From Aristolochia californica (lineage: Eukaryota; Streptophyta; Magnoliopsida; Piperales; Aristolochiaceae), in assembly GCA_029961685.1 (NCBI GenBank), contig JARWKL010000012.1, positions 17,221,227 through 17,285,226 on the forward strand: a stretch of DNA of 64,000 bases. Direction: 5' to 3'. Under the pieces are notes generated by a model, which made no database searches, had not been told where the DNA came from, and saw only the letters and a list, made by a program, of their open reading frames with translations. The position numbers and the translations under genes are program-made. This document shows, piece after piece, positions 46,101 through 58,100 of the stretch; within the stretch, counting starts at the first letter, position 1, and the number at the start of each line of letters is the position of its first letter.

Positions 46101-49100
46101 TCTGCGAGCTACTCTGTTCTTCTCAATGGAACGGTTTGCGGGTATTTTAAGGGAACCAGGGAAATCAGACAGGGAGACCTCCTTTCCCTTTGCTCTTCAA
46201 TGTGGTAGCGGGATATCTTTGATCTATTCGGCCAAGAATTTGGGATGGCTCCTCCCCACGATGGGCTGTGCAACCTTTGATGTGCCAATCTTTCAGTATG
46301 CAGACGATACCATTTGTTTTGGGGTTGGTACTATGGATCAGATCTGAAAACTGCGTGCTATATTGGGACTATTTGAATTGGCTTCTGGTCAAAACATTAA
46401 TTGGAAGAAAACCACTATCCTAGGCTATCACATCGACTCATCTGTGCTTCAGGGTATTGCTGGAGGATGGCGTTACTCGTCTCTTATCCCCGATATGGAA
46501 ATCAATTCAAAAGCTCCTCCCAATATTTAGAGATGGAACTTCCTTTCACACAGGCAATGGATGGACCTTCCACTTTTGGTCGGATGAATGGTGAGGCCCC
46601 TGCCCCCTCTCCGAGGATTTTCCGGGGCTCTCTAGGGTGGCAAGGGGCCTCTCCTGCTCAGTGGCAAATTCTTGGAGAAACTGCTCATGGAGTCTAACGT
46701 TTCGCTGGGGATTAAATGATGAGGAAACTTCGGCTTTTTGCTTTCTCCTCTTCAGACTCAGCAGCATTATTATCCATGAGCATATAGTTGATAAACTGAC
46801 ATGGAAACCCAATATTAATGGCCGATTCACAGTTGCATCCGCCTACTCCCTTTTTAGAAAGCAAGATTACAGCATTCAGGAGCACAAGGGAAACTTGGCA
46901 TGGAAACTCTCAGCGCCTAGTAAAATCAAATTTTTCGTGCGGATGGTCATAAGGGAACAGATCTTCACCTCTGACAACCTCCATAGCAGAGGCTACACAA
47001 CCCCCGATCGTACTTGTCCCCTCTGTGGTACAAGATATGAGACAGTCTAACATGTTTTATTACATTGTGATTTCTCTTGGCAAGTCTGGATGAAGATCTT
47101 CCAGAAGATTGGACTCCAAATGGGGCTACATCAGGACCTCTTTGGAACCTATGAGATGGTTATGGGGATCCACCTTCCTAAGTTGGGCAAGCTAATTCTC
47201 TTGGCATGCCTTGCGCATGTCCCTTGGTGCCTATGGCTCGAGCGCAATAACCGTAGATTCAACTACAAGGCTAGCACCCTGGAAAACATGGCTTCTCATA
47301 TAGTGTGCCTTATCTCGAATTGGTTACATACTAGGAAGGAATTTGCCTCTCTATCGGGTGTTTCCCTTCGAGAAAATTGGGGTTTTATCACGCATATGGT
47401 GGGCCCATGCAAAACTCCGATTATGGCCACTTGGGATCCTCCCCCTTGCGACTGCATCAAACTCAATTTTGATGGCAGTGCTTTAGGTTGTCCTGGGCCG
47501 GCTGGAGCTAGTGGTGTTTTCAAAGACAACAGTGGAGACCTTATATCTTATGCAGGGCCGGTGGGCATTGCTGATTCAAATACTGCTGAAGTGAGTGCTC
47601 TTCTGTTCGGCCTTCAAATCTTCAAAGAGCGTCTGCATGGCAAGCTATTTATTGAAGGAGATTCTCAGACTATCATCAGCTGGTGCTCAAAAGACAGCTC
47701 CCCCCCTTGGCACCACTGACCTATCACTGATTATATTGCTGACATTGTGTCATCTATTTATTGTAATTGGAACCTCGTTCCTCGATCAACCAATTCTTTG
47801 GCTGATAAATTGGCAAAATTTGGAACCTCCCAGCAATCTCTCATTGTTTGGGTAGGCTTCCCCCCTTGTAATCTGCTCGTTTGAGCTTTCTCTTAATAAA
47901 AATCAGCATCTTTTTAAAAAAAAAAAAAGAAATTCAAGTTGTAGCATTCATGAGGGTAACCAAACTCAAAATGTTTTGCATTCATGAAGGGGACCAGCAG
48001 CTGAAAGCTGGATGAATTTTATTGCTCACTATTGATTTTGACACCCTGGCCAAACAGAGGCTGCCTACCTTAAATGATTCCTCTTTTCCTATTTGCCTAA
48101 CTACCCCGCGTCATTGCTTAGCACATGCCTCCACTTTTGGCAAAGTTATACTTATACCCACTACCTTGCTTGGCCACATTAATTCCTTCCTGACGCACAC
48201 CCTCCCACACCCACACACATCCAGTAACCATGCTTTGCCAACTGCAGGCACCCAACCTTAACTTACCTCCACCTAATCACTCGACAAACAATTCAACATT
48301 CATACCTACTCTGGACCATGCAATTATTGAGCCTGACATTGGCGAAAATGAAACTCCCATAACTAAACTGACCAACAAAGTACACCTTCCATCAATCCAT
48401 TTCATGCATACATACCTGGAAAAACTCATCCAACATTAACCAAGGAGATGAGCACATTGCTGCCCTTGCACCATCATCCTTAACCATCCTGGGCCAAATC
48501 TTGGAGACGATATCATTGTGTAGTAATGGCGCATCAACTTATAATCCTGACCAAGGAGATGAACACATTACTGTCCTTGCAACACCACCCTTAACCATCC
48601 TGGGCCAAATCTTGGAGACGATATCATTGTGTAGTAATGGCGCATCAACTTATAATCCTGACCAAGGAGACGAACACATTACTGTCCTTGCAACATCACC
48701 CTTAACCATCCTGGGCCAAATCTTGAATATGATATCATCACATAGTAGTGGCTCATCAACTTAAAATCCTATTCAGGATGTTTTAAGTGGTCCATCCCAC
48801 TTCTGGTAATTATCATCCACAAGTCTATTCAGTGAAGCTATGAAAGAAACCGAAGTTGACAACTTTGCTTCTCAAGAACATGAAGAAGTATATTCATGTG
48901 TGAAAAGCCAAGGTAGACACCCACCAAGCAAGAGTAAAGGTGGTAATGGCAAATGTAAACTGCTATGTGATTCAATTCAGAGTCAAAAGGATAAGCTTCA
49001 TGAGAAGAGATGGGGAGAAATTATGGACTTTGCTGAAATGCTACAAAAAGAAAAAACCAAAACAGCCAAAGGAACTTGGAGTTGCTCTAAGAAAGAGGGG

Positions 49101-52100
49101 TAAGAAATTATTATTGTCTCCAGGAATATTTGTGTAGGGATTTCTAAAAAAGAGAAGTCATGGAGAGGAGGAAACTTTAGGTGATTATTTTATGAGAAAC
49201 ATGAACACAAAATATGTTTGAATCTTTAGTCAGAGATCTCTGTCATATCCCTCAACCAGGTTGGCTTCCTCTTGAAGTACTTAGCTCTACTGGGGGGTTT
49301 CCTTGTTATGTGCGATATGACAGTTTTGGAGATGCAAGGCATGCGGCTAGGCAACTTCTCACTTTGCCTCAAATTCAAGGATAGAGAAGCTAGTGTTGTT
49401 TGGGGTTTGGGGTTTGGGAGGAGTTTATTGGGCCACTAGGTATACACAAAGACATGATTTCTAGGAGTTCTCTCAAGCTATTTCTTATTGGGATCACCCT
49501 TGGCTTTTGGTAGGAGATTTCAACACCATTTTCTATTGTAATGAGAAGTCTTTCCCTACTGGTTCGATCTTCTATTCGAGGTTTTTGTGATTTTATTGGT
49601 GCATGCGCTAGAAGAGGTTCCCACGTTTGGAAAAACTTTCACATGGAGAATGGCTAACATAACCATGCTCTTTTCAGACTTGACAGATTCTTGGCAAATA
49701 ATAGTTGGCTACACATTTCAAAAAAAAAATTGTTGGCTACAGGTGTTTTAGGAAGCATCGAGCCTTGTTCTTGGAAAATTGTTTTTGACCACGAGCTTGT
49801 TCTTCTAAATACCAAAACAAATGTTTGGGGAAGGAAGCCATTCAGGTGGGATTACTAGATGGAGTAAAAAAGCTGTGGATGATGGAAGATTGCTGGGGTA
49901 ATATTCAGGTGGTGGGCTAGAAAGGGGGAATTATTGCTATGAAGTTAAAAATGAACTTTTCCTCCTCCAAGTTGAAGCTCTCGATCTTCTTGAGGAAGGT
50001 GGAACCTTATCAGCCTCTGAATTTTTTGATTTTATTGTTGCTTCAGCTTCTTTATAAAATTTATAAATCATGATAAAATCTTGTGAAAGAATGAGCTTAC
50101 TATCAGTGGCTTAAGGAATGGGATGGTAACACCCACTTCTTTTAGTCCATCACATTTGCTCATCGCAGAACTTACAAAATCAACTCTCTCCAAACTGGAG
50201 GTGAGTGTCTAATAGGTGCCTATAAATGATGAATTCTTAAGTTTCTCTACAAACATTTAGAAAGAGGACTGCCACCAAAAACCACTACTCTTAAAGCTCC
50301 GAGACCTGATGGATTTAAAGAGTGGCAATGGCGTACAACAACTTTCCAAACCAATTTTCCTTTCAGTTTATCTTTCAACTTCAGGTTCTTACTACAGCCT
50401 CATAATGAGTTTTCCTTGGTTCCTCTATAAATTGGGTAAGGACCCCAATATGTTAGGACGAGTGACAATGGCCTACACCAACTTTCGAAACCAATCTTTT
50501 GTGTTCAGTTTTATCTTTCAACTTCAGGTTGCGATTATCATACATCTCAAGGCTAGAATCCATAAGAGTGTCCACTGGTTTATCTCCAAACATTCTTGTC
50601 TATATAAAAAAATCAATAATATTTGTTATATGGGACAACTAATGTTATAAAAACTGACCCGATCACCAACCTGATCACCAATCCAATCACCAACCCTATC
50701 ACCAACCTGATCACCAACCTAATCACCAATCTGATCACCAACCAGATCACCAACCCCCATCACCAACTTGATCACCAATCCAATCACCAACCTGATCACC
50801 AACCCGGTGAGGTGACTGAGCTTGGTCCAACTCAGTTCAACCGCGTTTTGACTGCTGCTTGAATTAGGATGACATCATAAATATGTTTTTCTTTTTTAAA
50901 TTAAAAATCCTAATAAATAGTTAAGCAGAGAAAAATCTAAAACCCTACTTCAAAGTTGGATTTCAAGATTTATGATACAATTTCATTGTTTTAATCGCTT
51001 TAAGTTATGTTTTATGTTACAACAGAAGCTGCATTTGCCACTGCTTTAGTTGCCCGTGGCTTCGATCCTATGTGTGGCTCCGTTGAGTTTGAGGTGTAAC
51101 TCGGACAAGAAGAACAAGGGTTGCGGGAAACAATATAACATAGCTTTGATGAAGAGAGAGGATGGGAGAGATTATGGTAGAGGATTGGTAAAGATCAAAT
51201 GGAGGAGCTTTAAATAGAGGTTAGAGGGATTTCTGGTACAAATCAAATGTTGGAGTTTAAATAAGAGGACTAAAGGGATTTTTGGTAGAAACGATCACAT
51301 TGGAGTAGTATATGAAGGAGGCGATCACTTGGAGAAGTTATGGTAAGAGAGAGAGGATCAAAGGGATTTTTGTTAGAAAAGAACGAATTTGATAGAGTGA
51401 CACTTAAAATAGAGGTGAAATTGGGGTTAGAAACGGAAGGTGCAATGGAATTGCTTCGGTGAAAATGCATGAAAGAAAGGAACTCAATAAGAGAGAAGCA
51501 GAGAGAGAGTAGACAAAGAGAGGTGACGGCAACAAGACATGTCTTGAACAAATGAAAAGATGTGGAAAGATCATCCAAAGTCTTAACCTATGTAGTGTCT
51601 GTCATTTCTAAATGCCATGAAGAGAATGAGAATGAAGGAGATGAAACCCTAGCTCCATGTTTCTTATCATTTCCAGATGTTGACAAGGAGAATGAGAATG
51701 AGAATGAAAGAGCAAAAAGAAAAGAAGCCTCGACATCTTGGTCCCGATCCATCATTCTTGTATTTAATTTTTCATTTACCCAATAGGTCACCCAATTTAC
51801 TAGTTTAATCGTGTAAGCTGATCGGGTTAGTTGGGTTTCAAATGACCTGTAGAGGGATCGAGTTTGTTGGGGACAACGCTATATCTTCTTTATTGTGAGC
51901 CACTTCAATTCCCACAAAATACTTCAACCTACCTAAATCTTTAATTTAATAATGTTGCTTTAGGTAGTATTTTGTTTCTTCAATCCAAGACTTACCACTC
52001 TTAAAGAGGACCATGTCATCCACACGTACAAAGAAGATTACCACCTCTGCTTGCTTCTTTTGTACAGACATGGAAAGATTTCATTCTCCTAGTAATGCCA

Positions 52101-55100
52101 TCATAGTTTTGCTAAACTTTTTAAGCCATGCTTGTGGACTTTGTTTTAGATCATAGATGGCTTTCTTCAATTTGCAGACTTAATTTTCCTCTCCCCGAAC
52201 AACAAACCTAGGAGGTTGCTCCTTATACACTTCCTCGTGCAGATCACCATATAAAAATGCATTAATGTCTAATTGATGCAAAGCCCAACTTTGATTCATA
52301 ACAATGGACATCAGAATAATAATTGAACTTAATCTGGCAATTGAGGAAAAGTACCAAAGTAATCTACTCCCATATGTCTTGGTGTAACCTTTAGCTACTA
52401 GTTTGCCCTTTAACTTGTCTATAGTTTCATTTGCATAATATACCCAATTACTATCACCTTGTGGTTCTATATGTCTTAGGATTAATAGAAGAAAGTAGAT
52501 GCAAAATTGGTTAATCTATAAGACAAATGTCCAAATGAAACAATTTCAAAGGGTGTTGCTTACATAACCGAACTCCTTTTTTGAGTGCAATGGGAAGATC
52601 TAAATCAGATTGAGAAACTTGACGTGGATCTTCAAAAGAATTGGGGGAGAGATGGAGCATGTCAGGAATGGAGGACCTACCTTCGTCATTTTGTGTCATA
52701 GGAGGATCAGCATGCTGTACAGCTGTATCCCTTATTTGATACACTTGTAAAGGTTTTGTAGGTTTCTTCTTTGCTTCCCAAGGCAAAGGCTCGATAAAAT
52801 TTGGGACCTATTGTTTGCTTCAGGAGACTGTCTAAACGCATGATCAATGAAGCAGTGGGGGAGATTGAAGCTGGTAATTTTGAGCTTAAACAACCGGAGG
52901 AAGCACATCCAATCGCTCCGAGTTAAGAGTAAAGGAAAAAGATTCCTCTTGTTTGGTAGAGGTGGGTGAAACAAGTGGAAATGCACTTTAGCTGCATCCA
53001 TTCAAAGCCAAAAAGATAAATTCAACGAGGACACATTGGGCAAAATGATGGATGTAGCTGAATGATTGTAGGCCAAGATGACTCAACCTGAGAAAAATTG
53101 AGTTATAGCAAAGATGAAGGCTAATAAATGATTATCATTTCGTGAAATGCTCAAGGAGTGGGTAGGCCTAGGGGTGGCTTCGAATCGAGCCGGCTCGGTT
53201 CGATTCGGTATACCTAGATCTTGAACCGAGTTCGAGATCCAGCTACGGCTTGTTAACGAGCTCGTGAGTCGTGGGATCGGGAGCGGGGGAGAGGGGGAGG
53301 GGGTGGGGGGAGGGAATGCCGAGCCCCTCTCGTCCGACTTACCGACGAGGCCCAAGACAAGGCGGCCGAGTGGCTGGGACTCCATACAGGTAGTGGGGTC
53401 ATCGGCAAGGGTCCGGTTAGAGCGGAAGTAGTTGGGACAGATGCTGAAGTCGAGGAAGACACAGTCAGTTATGGTAATGTCCGGTGCTGAAGGGGTCGCG
53501 TCTGCCGGTGGCGGCAGGTTCCTCCGAGAGGGAGAGGGGGGTCAGGATGCTGATAGAGGTAGAGAGGAAGAGGAGAGAGCGACGATTAACGTGTGAAGGT
53601 TTAGGGTATTGGGATAAGGCCGAAATTCTGGGGCGGCAGGGGCTGAGAGAAAGTAGGAGTGGAGAGAGGGCAGATGAGGCAAGGGCTGTGAGAAAGCGGG
53701 AGTGGAGAGAGGGAAGATAAGCCCATGGAGGCAGTATTGCCTGTGACATGGCTGATTTTGACAGAGAAGATGAGAGAGACCGAGAGAGGAACGTTGGTAG
53801 CCACGAAATTTTTTAAAAACGCTTCTCGAGGTTTGATGTTTGTCAGTTAATCAAAATAATTACAATTCATAAGGACTTGGAATAAATAAATAAATAAATA
53901 ATCATGGTTTTAGGTGGTTTGATTCATAAGGATTTGGAATAAATAAATAAATAAATAATCATGATTTTAGGTAGCTTCGAACTGAGCCGGCTCGCGAACG
54001 GTTCGGTTCTGGCTCAGTATACCTGGATCTCGAACAGTTCAAGATCCAGCTACGGCTCGTTTGAGTTAACAAGCTGAGCTCGACCAAATCAAGGTTTGGT
54101 TCGAAAGCTTGCGAGCCGGCTCGTTAACGGGCTTGTGAGTTGCGGGATCGGGAGCGGAGCGGGAGCAAGAGGGGGGGGGGGGGAGTGGGTTCTAAATCCA
54201 TTATCAAGATTCAATCCCGAACCTCCCCTATCATTCTCTTTTTAAAAATATATGCATAATTTTATAGATAATTTATTTGACATATATTTTATGTAGAGTA
54301 TTAAATGTAGGTTAACGTCAAACTCGGCTAGAGCTCGAGCTCAAAGTCGGTTAAAATTATTAGGCTCGAGCTCGAGGCTAGGTCGGCTCGAGCTCGAGTT
54401 CGAAATCTTTAAATCAAGCTCGGCTCGAACATAGGAAGGTTCAGACTCAGCTGGATTCGATGCCACCCTTATGCCCAATTTTAAGTAGAGGTCATATCCA
54501 ATTTTATGTAGAGGTCATGCCCAATTTTATGTAAAATGTATGTATAATTTTATATACAATTTATTTGACATGTATTTTTTGAAAAATTTTAAATGTATGT
54601 TGGAGCTCAAACTCGAGACATGTAACTCGAGCTCGGCTCGAACTCAGTTAAAATTATTGGGCCCGAGCTCGATAACAATTTTAGGCTCGACTCGAGCTCG
54701 AGCTCAAAATATTTAAATCAAGCTCGGCTCGAACATAGGCAGGTTCGGGCTCGGCTCGATGCCATCCCTAGGTAAGCCTAAGAGACAAGCATCAATAAGG
54801 TAGGGGTGGCAATGGGTTGGGTTTGAGTTGGTCAACTTAAACTTGTTGTTAAACGAGTTGACTCAAACCCAATTGGTTCATTAAACGGGTTTAAAATATA
54901 GACTCGTACTGACCTTTTCAGGTTCGGGTTGGGTTTAAGTTAACCCTCTTTAATATTAATAAATTAAAAAATGCATTAAAATATGATAAATAAATGTAAT
55001 TGTTTAAAATTTGAAGGTTTTTATAAAAAAATTTAACTGGTAAATAAGTTGTTTATAAGTAGTAAAAACTAAAGCATAAAGCGTCTAGTTTAGTTGAAGC

Positions 55101-58100
55101 ATATTGAACTAGACCATTTTGCTCCAATTTTTTGTTCCTTTTGATCAATGAAACAAGGACCCATCGAGTCCTTGTGTTCAAACTCTAACCCAACCCGTTT
55201 ATCATTTGGGTCATTAGAGATCTTTGCCCTATTCCTTAGCCCGGATGGTTGGCTGTAGATACTTGTGGCATGGCTGGGTGGTCTCTTAATTATATGGGAC
55301 AAGGTGGTCTTGGAGATGCAAGATACGAAGACCACGATTTCTCCATTTGCATTTAATTTGTGAAAAGTTAGAGAATGACAGGAATAGTTTTGGAAAAGAA
55401 AATTTCATGAGGGGAAAGAAGAGCTCGCTCTCCCTCACACGTATAGCCTTTTATTTGTAGAGAGTCCTACCTTATTATCACACTACTTATCTAATTACAA
55501 GTGGAAACTAACATAGACTTAAATCTATAAAGGGTAACCAAACACAGAGAATTATACCTAAAAGTAAAATTACCTATGGCCCACTTACAGCCAAGCATGG
55601 CTTGCTAAAGAAAATAACATGTAACAAGACAAAATTATTCCTCCATGTAACAAGGGTGAAGAAGCCAAGGAGGAGCATACCCAACTTTATACCTGGTATT
55701 GGAGCAGGTAAGGGAGTTTTTGATGTAGAAAGGCTCAATCGTGGAATAAGAGAGTTATCCAAAACAATTGAAAACACATAAAAGAAGAAAAAAGAAGACT
55801 GAAATGCTGCTGTTTCTATTTTTTTTTTTTTTTTTGAAATAGGATGTATAAACTATTAAAAAAGAGAATGTACAAACAAACCTAGCTAGGCGGGCCTTCC
55901 TCCACAACAAGGTGTTGGAGCGAAATACCGAACTTAGCCTGGATATCTGCCAAATGATTGGCTGAAGGAGGAATGTGCTTCCAATTATTGTTTAAAGAAG
56001 AAATTAAATTACAAATATCAAAATACATATCCCAATGTCGCCAGGGAGGTCAGATTGACTTTGCACACCAATCAATAACAATTTTTGAGTCCCCTTCGAT
56101 GCAAAAGGGGCCTGTGAGCTGGCTTGTGAAGATTTGAATCCCATTAGGCAATCTAGAGAGTTCTGCTGTGGTGGAGGCGGAAACTCCAAGTGGCCTAGCA
56201 AAGGAGAAGAGGAGACTGCCGTTTGCATCGTGGATAACTCCACCATATCCCGCAGGACCCGAACAATCAATAGTGCTCCCATCAAAGTTTAGTTTGTAGT
56301 GGCCCGTTTGTGGAAGGGCCCAAATAGCCAAAAATCGGGGGGCAAGAAGGCTGAGTCAACCCAACAACCAGCTGCCAGTTTCCTCTGAGATTAGAGTCGC
56401 TGAAACTTCTGAACTCCTTTCGGGTCAAATAACCAAGTTGTTACGTGGCCCGTAATGTTTTCAATCAAAATTTCAGTTGGCGTAGATTTAGAGTTGAATT
56501 TTCTGCTGTTTCTTTCCTTCCATTGGTACTTTCTATTGAGGGAAAATCAGCATGTTTCTAATTTTATTAGTTTCTTAGTTTGTTAACAAATCGGAATTAG
56601 GAAAGTTTTATTTATGAAATTGTTTGGTTAGTAGTTTCCTTTATTTTTTTAATGAAAACGTTCGTAATTTCCTTTATTAGTAGTGAATTTAGGAAAGTCA
56701 TTAAGTGTTCATCTTTGGTAGTTTTTTTTATTTTAGTTAATCGCTGGAGTTCTTTCCTAGCAAGTGGTTTTCAATTTAGTTGTAATTAGAAAGTCTAGTC
56801 CTAGGAAATTCTACCAAAGTGTTGTAGTCTATTTTGACAAGGACATGGTAGTTTTCTTTTTGGTTGCTGGAGCACCATTGTTCTCTTTCTTTGTGCTCAA
56901 AATAGTTTCTTAGTAGTTTTTTCTCTTTGTGCTAGCCACTGCTAGTTACAGAACAACACCTGAAAATTAAAATTCTTCCCTTTGAACTTGAAAATCATGA
57001 ATTTCCTAGAGTTGAGAAGATAAAGGTTGGGTCACCCATATTCCAGCCTTCCCTACTGTGTGGGCCTACACCCTATATTGTCACATGTAGAAGTTATAAA
57101 AAGAAGGCCCACATGTGAGGAAGAGTAAGGTAATCCACTTAGAGCTCAACAAGAAAGATCTTATGCTTATTGCTTGGGAAGAAGCCTTTAACTTAAGCCA
57201 TTTTGGGAGGGATGTAGACTCAATCTTAAGGGAGTTTATCCTTTCTGTAATTAATGTGTAATAAAAATAGCCTTCAGGAAAAAAACATATATTTAACTAG
57301 TACTTTTTTTTTTTTTGAAATGAGATGTGTAAGCTGAATTAAAAGAAAAGAGAGATTACAATACCTTGCTAAACAGTGCCTCCTTCCACAACAAGGTGTT
57401 GGAGAGAGACCCCTAATTTAGCTTGGGCATCCGCTAAATGATTAGCAGATCTAGGAATATAATTAACTAGTACTTAAAAGTTGCAATTCTTAACAAATAG
57501 AAAAGAAAATTTGAGATTGCTCTAATTTTTTATTTTTTATTGGCAGAAAAATGAAGGTGATATTGTGGTGACTGATGTGCGGTTTGTTCCTTCTGATTTT
57601 CATGCGAGATACAAAGCTCAAGAACGCACGTAGGTAGCATATATCTTGTAGTGTGAGGCCACACAGTATGCCTATTATATTTGTATATATCTATTTTTAT
57701 TTTTATTTATATTAGACATCATTTATGATCTCATGTCTGATAATTGCTAAAAGGTTCAATGCATGAAGTATATGTTATCATGCACGGCAAGTTACATGAC
57801 TGACCCTATCTTTTGATGTGAAACGAAAACTGAAACCTATTAGTTTTCAAAATTTCCTCTTATTGGACATGTTTGTATGAAGTTAAACAATTGATTTGAT
57901 TTCTTAATTAAAATACATGAATTTCTTGCAGATATTTCTACCGTATTCTTTCTGGGCCACAGCTTGTGTCAGTGTTTGAAAAAGATCGAGCATGGCATGT
58001 ACCTGACGACCTGAATGTGATTGCTATGCAGGTTTGTCTTATCATGTTTTGATTTTTATGTCGATGTATTTGCTGCTACACTGAGTTCTTTCTTCTGCTG

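Larger units (their letters stand above)
45216..47929 (+). mobile_element. L1 LINE, 5' truncated, with 16-bp target duplication
   Basis: It is flanked by AAATTCAAGTTGAAGC (45200-45215) and AAATTCAAGTTGTAGC (47930-47945). It begins in the endonuclease-RT linker. It carries an RT (DLGALELRLLPSSLQKKGPN region out of frame, FILKLDFEKAFDRVSWKLLG, VPIFQYADDTICFGVGTMDQ), a zf-RVT region, and an RNase H with CIKLNFDGSALGCPGPAGAS, ADSNTAEVSALLFGLQIF and IEGDSQTIISWCSKDS, and ends in an A tract. About 0.5 kb between the RT thumb (LQGIA) and the SSLIPDMEI region is missing relative to the copy at 59477-63667. Confidence 0.92.
44200..50640 (+). mobile_element. decayed LINE interrupted by a second LINE
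   Basis: Sequence on both sides of the LINE at 45216-47929 appears to form one older element. An ORF1-like frame (44332-44679) with a VYFPNKLLRGSNGPCSWRLE lead-in lies to the left. ORF1-like residues with a 37-residue tandem repeat, then endonuclease pieces (LLVGDFNTIFYCNEKSF, PTFGKTFTWRMANITMLFS) and an eroded RT start (LKAPRPDGF), lie to the right. Stops are dense throughout. That the two flanks belong together is an inference from the target duplication. Confidence 0.6.
34472..57546 (+). other. intron 4 of the pseudouridine synthase gene, 23 kb
   Basis: This is the largest intron. It is built of nested LINEs on both strands, LTR remnants, a non-autonomous LTR element and hAT elements. Intervals 34472-34920, 50864-51850, 55376-55806 and 56514-57292 contain nothing I recognise. 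Confidence 0.82.

Noticed and set aside
50623..50862. 79-codon frame with ITNLITNPITN repeats
   Set aside because: It is entirely the minisatellite read in one frame and is not a credible gene.
51270..51791. Frames at 51270-51578, 51562-51786 and 51588-51791
   Set aside because: Low-complexity Ser/Phe or Glu/Asn runs on opposite strands with no motif; treated as chance.
53083..53804. Several 67-100-codon minus-strand frames rich in Ser, Pro and Arg
   Set aside because: They arise from the purine-rich arms of the hAT element and overlap one another on both strands.
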